A stretch of 64,000 nucleotides of DNA, from NCBI GenBank assembly GCA_013398275.1, contig VZSE01008388.1:1198854-1262853 (forward strand), given 5' to 3'. Positions 1 to 12,078 of the stretch are shown here, one piece after another. Source of the stretch: Promerops cafer. Lineage: Eukaryota; Chordata; Aves; Passeriformes; Nectariniidae. Position 1 is the stretch's first letter; the number at the start of each line of letters is the position of its first letter. Position numbers and translations under genes: made by a program. The notes beneath the pieces are model-generated. The model saw only the letters and a program-made list of their open reading frames with translations, was not told the DNA's origin and made no database searches.

Positions 1-3000
1 AAATTATTACATTCTTTATTAATATTATATTCTTTATTAGCTAATATTGTACTAGATAAAAAATTCTAAAGCAAGTATAGACAACAGCAGATAGTAAACC
101 CAGAAAATGCATAGTTTATTTTTTTTTTCCTGCAGAGCTACTACAAAATGTCACTCTAAGTACTGGAGTCTGTTTAAGAATAAAAGCACCTTTAGTATTA
201 CAAAGTTATAGCATTAAAAGTATTACTTTAACACCCCTTCACTTAGGTGGAAGAGTCCAGTGTGAAAACAGTTACACTCACTTTATATGACTGAGCAACC
301 TCCCAGAATGGTTTTTTGTTGTTGTTGTCATTGGTCTTATTTTCCTTCCTTAACCAACCCCCTTGGAAGTCAGAAAATAAATGCATACTGATATCACCTA
401 AACCAGAAGCAGGCATAACCACTCAAAATAAAACTCAATTTCTTTAAGCCTTGGGAAGCTAGGGAGCATATTTGCATTCTCTGGGTAAAGGGCTACCATA
501 CGCAGCTCATGAAGTGCACACTGAGGCCTGCTGTTTATGTTCACATAAATAAGATGGAAAACAGGCAAACAAATACTCTCTTTGTGGAACATTTTTCTTT
601 TAACCTCTGTGAAATGTTTGCTGATTTAACTCTCAATGGAGAAATTAAGACATCAATCCTAATTTTTTGTCTGTTTTGGCACAGAGGCTCAAAGAGAAAA
701 GAGCAAGTGGCTCTCCTAAGTATGTGCTTGGGCACATTGCTTTGATTAAATTACCAGTTAGTTCACACAGGTCAAGGCTTGTTTTGATGTCTGGGAAGGT
801 CTTGACATTCCACTGATTATAAGTTTGTGTCAGGGTACGTAAACTCACATTTGGCTGTGTTTTGCTTTGGATTTTCTTTCCTCCTGAGCAATAATTGATT
901 TAATTTTTTTTCTTTCTTTTTTTTTTTTTTTTTTTGGTCACATAAAGATTTAACACTGCTAAAGGACAGCATTTTCAATTTGAACTGGTCACAGTGGTAT
1001 CTAACACATGGTGATGCTTCACATCTCTGAAACAATGGTATTATTTCTCCAGTATAGATAAGAAATTCTAGCAGAGACACAGAAAATTGCTAACTTTTCA
1101 GCTGTACTTACGTAACCCAAGAAATTTTAGAGCACCTCCTTCTCCTCTTTCTATAAGAAAGTGTTCAGTTTTAAGAGTTCAGATGTTTTAAAAATAAGGT
1201 CCTTTGTGTTGAGGAAAGTTATACAGAAAATTTGGGATAAAACAGCTTTCTGGCTAGTGCAGTAGTCACAAGACCATCCTTTCTTAAAATGTAAGACTGC
1301 AAAAGATCTGGGGTATCAATGCAACCTTCCACAGTAGATTATCTCATTATGTAATCTCTCTCATAAAATGATTTGCCTTCATCTTGAAACTGATCACTTA
1401 TCTATTCCCTTTCCAAGTTCCTTTCTTATTTCCATGGAACACCCTGGGTAGCTGATGTGTTCTGATCTAGACCTCTTCTTCCTGTGATTGTTAGCACCAT
1501 GCTGCTTTGTGGTCTACATCTTAACTAATACCCAACTGAATTTTTTTCTTGTACACTTCATCCTAAAAGTTTCCTTATTGGTGTTTGATCTCTATACTCA
1601 CAGAGATACACAGATAATACGACAGCTAACCAAATTCCCTAGGTCTTTCTGCCTTTATTTATAGTGTAGAATTACAATTCCTTTGATTTTAAGTAAAGAA
1701 TTTCCTCTGGGCCACTTTTATTTAGATTTCATCTGCTTTGAATAAGGATGAACAGAATTTTGCTCAGATGTGCTTAAGACCATACCTTACACTGTACACC
1801 ATTAATACCTTAGATCTTTACTGAAAATGCCTTGCCAGAGACAGCCTGTATTCACATTAAACATCTTTTTTGTGCCTCAGCTCATGCTGTGGTTGGCTAT
1901 GACAGCCAAATTTTTCTCCTTCACTGTCATTGCTGACTAACAAGTTCTTCAAGACAGGTGTATTTATTAATCCTTAATAATGATATCCTGAATGTATTAC
2001 ATATTTCCAACTGTAATTGTGCTTACAGCTCCCAGTGCAGTATTTTGATTTTTTTAAGAAAGTTTGGGATTTGTTATATATTGATTGCTTAACTGTGATT
2101 GTTTTTAAACTTGGTTCCTTTCCTAGACATTTTAGATTCCTAAATTGCAAGTTTATGAGCCCAATTATAAAACCTCTGTTTGGGATTTTCAGAATTCAAA
2201 CATGTTTTGTACAGTCATTCCATGAAGTACAATGCTCCATTTCTGCCTGCTTAAAGATCATTAATGATAAGCACAGTATTGGGTCTCCTGGGTTGCATAT
2301 ATTCTTTCTAAGGTAAATCAGAATTTTTGGATTCTGCTCTTCTTTTTTTTTTCTGGTAAATACAATTATACAGGGTAGAAAGGAGACTCTCAAAACTTTT
2401 ATTCTGAATTTCTCTTTAACAATACATTAAGTAGTCTATCAGGAATCTGGACCACTGTGTGCATTCATTTGTTCCTTATTTTATTGCCTTTTTGAATTCA
2501 ATGTAATAGCTCTATTTTATTCATCCCAAACACAGGATCTAAGATGTTCATCCTGGGAGTAGGTAGGAAAGCTGATAGAATAAAACATTTGTCATAATGG
2601 AAATCTGGGCTCTATTTCAAACTGTACTGGAGAAGACCTTGTCCAACCTCAGTGCCCCAAACACTCATTACCTCATAAATGAAGGGTCTGTGGCTTGTCT
2701 ACCATTTCAGATGAAGTCAGGAGATTTTGCTGAGGGATGGAAACAGAACCTATTAAATATTGGAAGAGATGACAGAGGTCAAACAAACATTTACTTCAGC
2801 CAAGTACTAAGGATGCTTTAACATGTATCAGTACAAAAAAAAAGAAGAAATGACAATATGTGTAAAAATTTTCTTGTATCTTTTCCCTTCTATTCTTGTG
2901 AATATATATGTTAGCAATGCTCTTGATTCATTAGGCACATATGTACATCATGGAAATGTTCTCTAGAGCTAAAGGCATTAAGTACCTCACCAAACACTGC

Positions 3001-4866
3001 CTATACACTTGGTAGATCTCGTTTTCAGCTTTGGCTAGGTTTTTAGTGACACTTCTGAACACAGGAATGTTTTTGTCCTAGCCAGGGGGACTTCAGAAAT
3101 GATGGAGTTTCATTGCATGACAGCCAGAATCCCATGAGGATGCAGGGATGCTTCAGGTTCTTACAAATGTCTGAACAGATCTGAAAGAGCAAAAGTGGTA
3201 AGCATCAGTGTCACCCTTTTAAAGACAGACTAAACTGATATATGAAAGGGTAACACTTCTCTGTTCTACAGAATAAAGTAGAAGCAGGCAGAAGAGCCTT
3301 TTTAATCATCAATGCTGTAGGCAATATACCAGTAGTGTGTGTCATTTTCCTTTATAATAAAACTGATTTACTGAAAGAATTTTACAGTTAAATTTACAAG
3401 GGAAAATAGCAAATTTCTGCCTTTCAATGCTGCCTTGTATCATCTGCAGAATAACTGCTCATTACAGGATGTTCATTTGTATCTTAAACTTTTAAGGACA
3501 GTTAGGCAATAAAACAAGAGCCCAAGGGAAACTGCTGAACTATCCATTTCTAGAACACATACACATTCACTAAAAGTGCATTAGGTTAAAAGAAATCTGT
3601 TCTGGCAGAATAGAAAAAATGGTCTTCACTTCCTCAATAATTCTATACAAATGGCCGAGTGAGGATCATGACACCTTATTTATGTGGTGTTCGTTCTGAC
3701 TTACAACAGCAAAGAAATATTTAGGGTGCAAAGTGTTAGGGTTACATGGTATAACTATTTGTTCGTGGGTGTGCAGCAGGGTCATGCTCAATCTTTGATC
3801 AAGCAGCATGTGTGATCATAAAGTAACTCACTGAATCTCTTACTGAAGTTTCCCCAGTTGCTTATTTGCAGAAGGAGACTATTGTGTACCAACTGTTACA
3901 GCAGTTACATGTTTATTGGAGTGGGCACAGGGATTTAGAAAGCTGTAGCCCAATCATATTTTCTGTTAGCACCATCTGGAACTGCATGTGTTCTTCACCA
4001 CATGGTGCAAGAGAAAAGGTAAGCATCCCTCCTTTGTCAGCATCCTGGCTGTGTCCACTCCTTTTCAATGGAGCTCTCTTTAATAGGAGCAAAGGAAGCA
4101 CAAAACCCAGTAATGACAGGATTATGGAAGGCACAGAAAACTTTTTTGATTATGACAGAGAGGCGAAGTGATGATTTATATGACTTCTGTTATACTCCAT
4201 TTCTTGTTACAAACACCACTCTGAAGCTTTTTAACCAGATCCCCCTCAAAGAGACAATTTTGCAGTGTGAAATGCTCTGGTATGTGTCTAAGCATGAAAC
4301 ACTGTGAAACTGTGATTCTGAAAGGATCTATGAATTCCAAAGGAACAAACAAGTCTGAGCCCCACCACATGCTCTAGTGTCAAAAAGACCTAATACACAG
4401 AGGAAGAGAAAATAAGAGGGAAGTGATCTCACTTCTGTGCATGGTTTTGGTGATAGAAAACTTCATCTGGTTCTCTTTTCCAAATTTGAATATGGATTTC
4501 TTGAAAAATAATATGGAATCCAGTAATAAATTTTATGTGTTCTTAGCAAAATAGAAATTGTTTCACAACGGAGAATTTGTAGCTTTGTCTGCTTAGTTTA
4601 TCAAAAGAAAGAAATTTGCTGAAGTTAGGCTGGGCAACAACTTGTGCAGAGATAAAGTAACAGGTGCAAAGGAGGTGGCCCAAAGCCATGTCAAAGCAAA
4701 TAGCTAGAAGTTAGATTGAACAGGAAATAAATGTATATTTCAGCTAGGTAGATTTAATGGTGGAATATAATTGATCCTTCTTAATCTTAGGATGTGTATA
4801 ACCCTAAAATGAAATAATAAGCTGAGGAGGAAGAAAGCATAGTTGCAAATGTATACCGTTTTTACT
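1..4866. other. Unique AT-rich noncoding sequence, no gene seen
   Basis: No open frame exceeds about 100 codons and none has recognisable protein character. A long T-run lies near 0.92 kb. The 99-codon frame at 2017-2316 is low-complexity hydrophobic and has no family resemblance that I can see. The T-rich stretch from 1.38 to 2.33 kb could hide a very old transposon, but I could not align it convincingly to one. No promoter, CpG island or RNA gene is visible. Confidence 0.6.
904..935. repeat. Poly-T tract
   Basis: A T-rich run interrupted only by two C residues and ending in 19 uninterrupted T. It has no clear adjoining retroelement body, so it is treated as a simple repeat. Length is likely variable between individuals and unreliable in the assembly. 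Confidence 0.9.
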
Positions 4867-4904
4867 ACTTATGTATAACATATGGCACCATGCTCAATAT
4901 GTAA

Positions 4905-5218
4905 AGTTGGGGGGAGAAGGAGGAAGAGGGTGGCATTCACAGCAATGCTGTTTGTCTTCCCAAGTCACCTTCACATGTGATAGGGCCCTGCTGTCCTGGA
5001 GGTGGCTGAACACCTGCCTGCCCTTGGGAAGTGATGAATTAATTCCTTGTTTTCCTTTGCTTCTGTGTGTGGCTTTTGCTTTCTCTATTAAACTGTCTTT
5101 ATCTCAACCCATGAGATCTCCAGCTTTTACCCTTCCAATTCTCTCCCTAGTCCCATAGTGGGGACATGAGTGAGTGGCTTCCTGGGGCTTGATTGGTGTC
5201 TGGAGCTGAACCACAACA
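4905..5218 (+). mobile_element. Solo LTR of an avian endogenous retrovirus
   Basis: The segment from about 4931 to 5218 strongly resembles, from memory, an LTR family abundant in passerine genomes. It has a central stretch on gene-like GC composition, the polyadenylation-type hexamer ATTAAA at 5087-5092 followed by a T-rich block, and a 3' terminus ending in CCACAACA at 5211-5218, fitting the CA end expected of an LTR. The 5' boundary is unclear and may lie anywhere from 4867 to 4931, so the copy may be 5' truncated. No primer-binding site, gag, pol or env remnant follows, and no second LTR of this family is seen in the window. This fits a solo LTR left by recombination between two LTRs. The exact family name needs a repeat-library search. 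A 95-codon open frame inside it is incidental. Confidence 0.8.
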
Positions 5219-6077
5219 AATAATATAATTAAATATTGAACTTCTAGATCATAAAAAACAGATTATGTTGAATGCAGGAAACCAAAAACTGAATAATGAG
5301 CTTGCCATACAATGACTGAAGTGTTCTACATCAAGTTACAGAATTGTCTTAGTATTTTTCATCTTAATTAGATGTTTCTGGTATATTTATTGTACAGTGT
5401 TTTCAGAGGATCATGGATGTAATCTCCATGATAGATCATCTATCTAACTTTAGATCTGGAATTTAAGCCTTTAGCATAGCATATCCTAGATCCAGGAGAA
5501 TATTTAAATAAAAATCTGAAATGTTACTTATCCAATGACACTGTGGTCTGTGGCACAGATACTTCAATTTTGAATGCACACCATTTTGGAATGATCAAAA
5601 AATATGGTGACAGTAAAGGTCTTTCAGTGGCTTAATTGGCGCCCAACAAGGAAATTATTCCCTACACCTTCATTAATATTGCATTGAAAGCCCTTATTAA
5701 AGCAAAAAATTGAAATAGGAAATAGTCCAAACTGGACCACTGAGACTGTGTTCATTATGGCTGCCAAATGACAGACTAATCCTGCATATTCTGGGTGGTT
5801 TATGAAGACGTCTTTTGGAGGGATAGAGAAAAAAAAGAGTGCAATAATTGTCATCTTTAGCTATGATGGAGAGACTCTTGTCTTTATGTGATTAGCTAAT
5901 GGACCGTCAGATAAACCTAAACTTACAAGAATCAGTTTAAATCAAAGTTTAAAAGATATCAGACTGAAGGGTATACCCAGGAAAGCTGTAGGAAAGCTGT
6001 AAAGGTGAAAACATTCACTCTTGACACCAGCACATGTACTGGAATTTTTGACATTAATAATGATTTTGTTTTATATT
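5219..6077. other. Noncoding sequence between LTR and CR1 fragment
   Basis: AT-rich unique sequence with no gene. A short direct repeat of GGAAAGCTGTA occurs twice back to back near 5981-6003. A 76-codon reverse-strand frame at 5624-5854 has no recognisable features. Confidence 0.5.
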
Positions 6078-6168
6078 GTGTGGTGGACAAGGCAGTGCTA
6101 GGTTAATGGCTGGCCTCAGGAATCTTAAAGGCCTTTTCCAGCCTTAACTCTGTGATTCTATTCTATAA
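6078..6168 (+). mobile_element. CR1 LINE 3' end fragment
   Basis: A short, 5'-truncated CR1 tail. The sequence shows the diagnostic CR1 3' region: a GGCAGTGCTAGGTTAATGG block, then CTTAAAGGCCTTTTCCAGCC, then the terminal TGTGATTCTATTCTAT, a decayed form of the short octamer repeats that end avian CR1 copies. Roughly 90 bp remain and it codes for nothing. Very short 5'-truncated copies are usual for CR1, which inserts by target-primed reverse transcription from its 3' end. Confidence 0.85.
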
Positions 6169-7244
6169 ATAAGATTGTATCGTGTTATTTTTAATGTATT
6201 ATCACCTTTCTTTTTCTTTCCTCTGCTTCAAATAATTGATAAATCAACTTTGTAGTTGCTCTTGTACACAGCAGTGTCCAGTTAGGAAAAGGTTAGTGAA
6301 ACTGAAATGGCATGCACGTTATGGAGATGCAGCAGCATATTTCAAAATCTAGCTTTTGGGTGAGATGAGAAGCAATGTGATGGGAAGTAAGCTCTTTGAT
6401 TATGCATTCCTGGATGTTCTGTTTTACTGAAATTAGTCTTGATTTTACTTTAAAGTGGAAAAGGACACAGAGTCTGTTTCCTTCAGCTCATTGCTTGAAC
6501 TGTGTCATTTGTAAGTTTCTCAGTAACAGATGTGCAATAGCACTTAGTGTGCTAAGCACATTTACTCTACTAGTACTGCTAGCACTTTAACTTACACAAA
6601 ACTAAGCTATATTTAATTTGCAGTAAGGAATGATCTCAGACGTCTTACTGTGTGACTGAGACATATGTTTCAAATGCATTTTGTTTATAAATATGCTGTG
6701 ATAATGTGCCATCTACTTGCAAATGGTGATTACTGCTTACACTTTAAGCTATGATAGTCACAGCAACCTGAAGGGAAAAGGATGCAGAACACAGGCTTAA
6801 AAACAACAAAAAAGTTTGATACTGTGTTTCAAAAACTATTTGGGATGGTTTTTGACTAAAGGACACAAGGGTAGAATTACAAAATATTTATTTGAAAATC
6901 ATGAGATGTCCCCTGCCACCACCATATGGGAAGGATGGTATTTCTAGGAATTTTTGAGGAGTTTATACACAGCTGAAATAAACTGTTAAACATGATTATC
7001 CAATAGTACACAGACATCCTTTAGTCCTCTCCAATCACATTTGCTTCCTTTGAAGTATTCTTATTCAACCTGGTGCAGTCTGGTTGTTAACACTTGACCT
7101 TCTGAGGTCCAGATGTTTCCCTTCACTTACCAAAAATAAGGATTTGGGGTTTTCTTTATCTTCCTAGGGTATCCTGCTTATGTCACTTCTCAGGTTTGCT
7201 ATTCAGCTGTCTAAGCTCAGCAGTTAACTCTTTTGTCACATACG

Positions 7245-7275
7245 TTATCTGAAACTTACTCAGTGTTTCAGATAA
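7245..7275. repeat. Perfect 11-bp inverted repeat (hairpin)
   Basis: The arm TTATCTGAAAC at 7245-7255 is exactly complementary to GTTTCAGATAA at 7265-7275 across a 9-nt loop. It could form a cruciform or an RNA hairpin if transcribed. No flanking element explains it. It is too short for a standard microRNA precursor. Confidence 0.85.
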
Positions 7276-8734
7276 GTAGGTTTATTTATGGGCTTGTAGG
7301 CTTCTGTAAACTAATTTTACAGAAGGGTCACAGGAAGTATTTAAGAAAAATGAGTCTGTACATACCATTCTGTAGTGTACAATATGTGTAAGAAATTCCT
7401 AAAAAATATTTTTCACTTTTTGTGGATGGATAAAATGTACTATTTTACAAACAAACAGCTAGAAGTGAACCCACTTTTTGAAGGCATTCCTCACCAGCAA
7501 AAGGCAGTGGCTTGCACAAAGAGTTCCCAGAGCACATTATTCTGCTACCAGCTGGCAATCAATAGTAGTTTGGTCTAGCTGTGTGGTGTAGTATTCACAG
7601 TCTCTAAACTGCATGTGCAAAGAGATGTCCTCCTGCACTGGGCAGCCCAGTGAATCCCAGATGCACAGATCTGCTTTATCCCTGTGGGACTTTTACAGAC
7701 AAGTTTGAAGGTTGCATTCATTGAGTTTCATTATTGCAGGAAAAACCCAAACCAACATAGTGACACTGCCATGCCATTAGAAGATGAAGAGGGAGTTTTT
7801 GTAGGCGGTAATCAGAATTTTTCATCCCATCTCAGTAATTTCTGTTACTTGAAAGTTTCTGTTGCTGCTAAACCAGATGTGGAAATACAGATCTATTGAT
7901 ATTCACATTCTTTCTAAATATTTAGCCAATCCTCCAGTATTGCTTTATATGAAAACTGTGCAGCAGATATGATTCTGTGTGTGTCTGGATAGACTGAACT
8001 ATGTGACCTGGATATACAAAGAGCAAAATTAGACAACTGATTGCAGTCAGAGACAGCCTGATTAGCAGGAACAAAGAACAGCTCTACTGCTTTAACTAAC
8101 ATCAGAACACAGTAAGAGCAAATAATTAAATATACTTTATTTCTTGGCTATGCTTACATGGGATTGCCTTTTTTATTAAAAAACAACTTTTTTTTTTTAT
8201 TTTTTTGAAAGTAATTTTGCAAAGTAAAAAGATATGAATATCATGCTTTCCATTTGTCAGTCTTTCAGTCCTCATCTTAGATCTTCTGAAATTTATGGAA
8301 AATTTATACCAAATATAATAGTAGTGGATTTTTTAAAGAGACTTCTATTTCTTAGCATTTTATTAGGATAGGTGGCTGGATAGAGGAAACCAGAAAGTGT
8401 ATTCATGATAGAAAAATATACAGCATGAGTTGTTAACCTGGATTTTATAACAAAGCCTCCAGCCATAGAGAGAGATTTTTTAATTTTTCTACAAGGAGAG
8501 TTTCAGCTGGATCTTTCTTATTTTGTTCTGACCTTTCCTTTTATTCTTTGCTGACTATATCTGTTAATCTTACTGTCTTTGGAATATGCATGTTGCTGTC
8601 ACCTCATTTTGCCAGGTGATACATTATGAAGTTTTATTATTGTCCCTTTAACATTGCTAAATGAACAGCAAACTCCCTTCTCCAGGACTGACTTCTTTCT
8701 GTACTGTAGTTTTTGTGTGTCTGTACTTTGTCTC

Positions 8735-8754
8735 TTTTTTTTTTTTTTTTTTTN
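8735..8754. repeat. Poly-T run ending at an unresolved base (N)
   Basis: Nineteen T residues run into a single N at 8754. This is probably an assembly join or uncertain homopolymer length. Open frames spanning it, on either strand, are not real. Confidence 0.9.
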
Positions 8755-11700
8755 TAGATCCTGAATTTATTGTAAGATTTGAAGGACATATCTGCTCCAG
8801 ATGTCATATACAGATGCCTCCTATAAACTTTGTCTCTTGTTTTGCCAAGAGCATTAATGTCATCTAAGGAGCCATGCTGATGGGACTGATATTCCAGCAT
8901 TTACTGTCCACCATTATTCCTCTTCTGTTTGCTGTGATTAATTCTGTACACTTGCATATTGCTTGCTCAGTCAGATGAAGTCTCTGCAGTTGATGATGGT
9001 TGTTTGGTTTAAACAAAACTGTTGTAATTAGCACACGCATCTGTCAGCAACATTTCCTTTGTTGTTGAGAAAACACTTCATCCTCTAAAAGAATAAAAGG
9101 GTTCATTAGAAGCACTGTGCTTTGAAGTAATAATGCTCAATGATACATTCTATTACGAACCATAATATTAAACAAGGCATAGTGGAAGATGCATTTCTCT
9201 TGTGAAAATTTATAGCATCCCAAGCCCTACTTACACATTTCTTGACCTGATTATTTGGCTGACTTTGACATGGATGATCAGAATTTTTCTTCAACAACAT
9301 ATCTTGCAATCAAGAAACAAAATCAGTAAAAAAGGTGAATATTTCAGTATTTTTTTTCTAACTAGGAAACAGAGGAAAATTAAGATTTGTAAGGAAAGTG
9401 TAGAAGCAGAATTTGTCCACCTCTGCTGCTCAGCTAGTCAGCCTGCAGTATGAATGAGACAAAGAATGGATTCACAGATGTCTGTTATGCAAATTTAATC
9501 ATAAACCCTCTGATGTTCAGTTTGTGTTTTTCAGTATTTGAAGGTGTTTTTTGAAAACTGTATTTTGTAGATTCTTACCTATAGGTTATCCCCTTCCAAT
9601 ATCCTCCCTAATTTTTAATCAAGTATTCACAGATTTCATTTGGAATTCCCCTCTGCATCAATAGAATTTGGAGGCACTTAGCATGATTTTCCATGCTGTT
9701 GTTGAGAGATAAGCAGCAAATGCAGCAAACCTTTAATACCACATTTTCTTAAGTTTCAGCTGCTTTCAAATACAGAACCAAGAATTGCAGATGAAGTATT
9801 AAAGGTAGCTTCTTATCCCTTTGGATAGTCTCACAAACTGTGCAGATTACATCAGGTTAAAATTAATTTTGGACATCTGAAATGTTTGTAGGATCAGGAC
9901 AACAAATTGCAAGTAATGAATTTATTTGCAAAAACTAATTGCTTGCTTGCCATGAGAGAGTAAGAATAGAAATTGTCAAGAGGACAATATCTTATTTACC
10001 CTCTCAGTTGGATAATTTTCTATAATGTCTGCTAAACAAAAGGAATATTCTTCAAACTCTGAGTTCTGTTTTCACTGAGACTCTGACCTCATTTATTCCC
10101 CTAGGATAGGAACAAGAGAGAGAGCTGGGATGCTTCACCTTGAGAATAAAGCTTGTGCCTCTGACATCAGTATTCTAAGAATGGGCTCAAAAGAACAGTA
10201 ATCTCCCAAAAGAAAAGAAAAATGGGGAGAAGTGTGTCCAAAATACACAACCTCTGTATTAATTTAAGAGAACCTACATGCTGCTCTGCGAGCATCTTAT
10301 GAAACTACTCTGACCTTCCTTCTGTGCAGATGTGTGGGTAAGAACAGCCATGTTAGTGTAACAGTGTTTCTCCTCCCAAGATTTGCTTTGTTTCAGCTTC
10401 TGTTTTCAATTCTAGATAATGCCTTGTGGTCTTTGACAGATCAAGTGATGATTTCCTAAAACTCAGGGAAAAAAAGGTTGATGGTGTGATGTACAAAACC
10501 AGTCCTTCTGTTGCATTCAGTTTTGTCATACAAACTCAGCCTGTTCATGCCTAAAGGTTGAGATGGAATTCACCATCCTTCCTACTCGTTCTCTTTTCAT
10601 TTTACTCCTTACAACAAACACTCCTTAGCTAAATTGTGCAAGAATGCTTAGTACACACCTTTATCCTTCTGTGTGGTACTCCATACTAAAAACTTCCAGG
10701 AAAAGTATACTCCTGTTGATTCATACAGGCTCCTGCAATGATGAGTGTAAGGAAAAAAAATGTTAACAATTATTTTGAAAGCAATGCCAACAATTTGTCA
10801 CTACTGTTTATCTGATCATGTTGTTCTGTCCTAGTGATACCATCTCTTGGGCAAATAGTTCTAGATAGGTCTCTAGAAGTCAATATAAGAGTTATAAGAG
10901 AAGAATATGAACAAGAAAAGAGATATTCCTTGCCATTTCCTGTCTTTCAGCTCCAATTCTGCCTGTTAGAATTGGTCATCGCCAAATCCTGTTCAGAACA
11001 ATGGTTGGTGGGGTTTTTTTGCACATAACACTGTGATAACAAGAGGACTTTTTTCTATTAGGGCCATTTGGTTAGAAAATAGGGGGGTTTTTTAGTACTC
11101 TGAAGTGTTAATTTGTTATTTAACACTCAAAGTACAACAGAAACAAGCCCAAACCAACTAAATTACATTATTCTTATTTTTTAATGTAGTTGTGTAAAAG
11201 TAGGGCACAGTGGAACATAAATGTTAGTGATTGACATTACAAAGGTCTTGCAAGGATCAGTAGACTGAGTTTTGTAAGTTTATCCCCATACTGAAGGTGT
11301 CACCATCATCAGGTGCAGTCAGGTCTTCTGGAAATTCCCTTGCTGTCCAGGTCTATTTTGTCTCAAGGCTGTATACCAATTTTTTTATTCTTGCACAACT
11401 CTTTACATGTATTTCTTCTTCTCTTGCTGTTTTTGTGACTAAGCATGCCTTTTTTCCTGTGCTGGTTCCAGATTTGCAGGTGTTTGCTGATGGAATAAGC
11501 CAAAGGCTGGTGCAGTAGAAAAATTCTGCTTCATGTTGTGGTAGTGAGTAAAAAGGTTTGTGGTTTATGGTTTCCTCTTCTTGTGTGTTTCATAGTAGCA
11601 AGGTTGTAGAAAATACGCTGTAATCTGTACAAGCTCTTGAGTCAGAGGTCGTGGAAGTTGAGAGGAATCTTCCCACTGATTTAAATAGTTTTGTAGGAAG

Positions 11701-12014
11701 CCTTACGTTTGTCATGATGCAAATGTTTTACAAACATTTACCTGTCATACATAATTAAATGTATTTTTATTCCTAATTGTTCTTTTTGCATCCACTGTCC
11801 TTCAGGATAAGGAATGTATGTGCTCTGTTCCAAGAAACCTTTCTATTACTTTCAACTACTTTGTAGAATTGTACCAAGCAATGCATTAACCATAGATAAA
11901 ATACTGTGCACCTTTTAATTCAATCACTAACAAAATACCCAGAGGATTTCTTTTTTTTTTGATGAAGCATTATTTGTCTCTAATGTTTTTGCTCCAGTAT
12001 GCATTTTGTTTTAA

Positions 12015-12078
12015 ATCTTCATCTTGGTCTGAATAAACAGCTCTTGTTTATCTTCATCTTGGTCTGAATATACAGCTG
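12015..12078 (+). repeat. Two-copy 35-bp tandem duplication
   Basis: The unit beginning ATCTTCATCTTGGTCTGAATA starts at 12015 and again at 12050. The first 28 bases of the units agree except for one A/T difference. It is a simple local duplication with no coding role visible. Confidence 0.85.

Noticed and set aside
2196..2393. Possible CR1 reverse transcriptase match near 2.2-2.3 kb (ATCATTAATGAT ... CAGTATTGGGTC)
   Set aside because: A short resemblance to the CR1 sequence for the FxPQGSVLGP region, but the flanks do not align.
4871..5158. 95-codon forward open frame
   Set aside because: It lies inside the recognised solo LTR and has no relation to any retroviral protein frame; LTRs of this type do not normally encode protein.
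8637..8900. Opposed 87- and 68-codon frames over 8.64-8.90 kb
   Set aside because: Both run through the poly-T tract and the N at 8754; the Lys and Phe runs are homopolymer artefacts.
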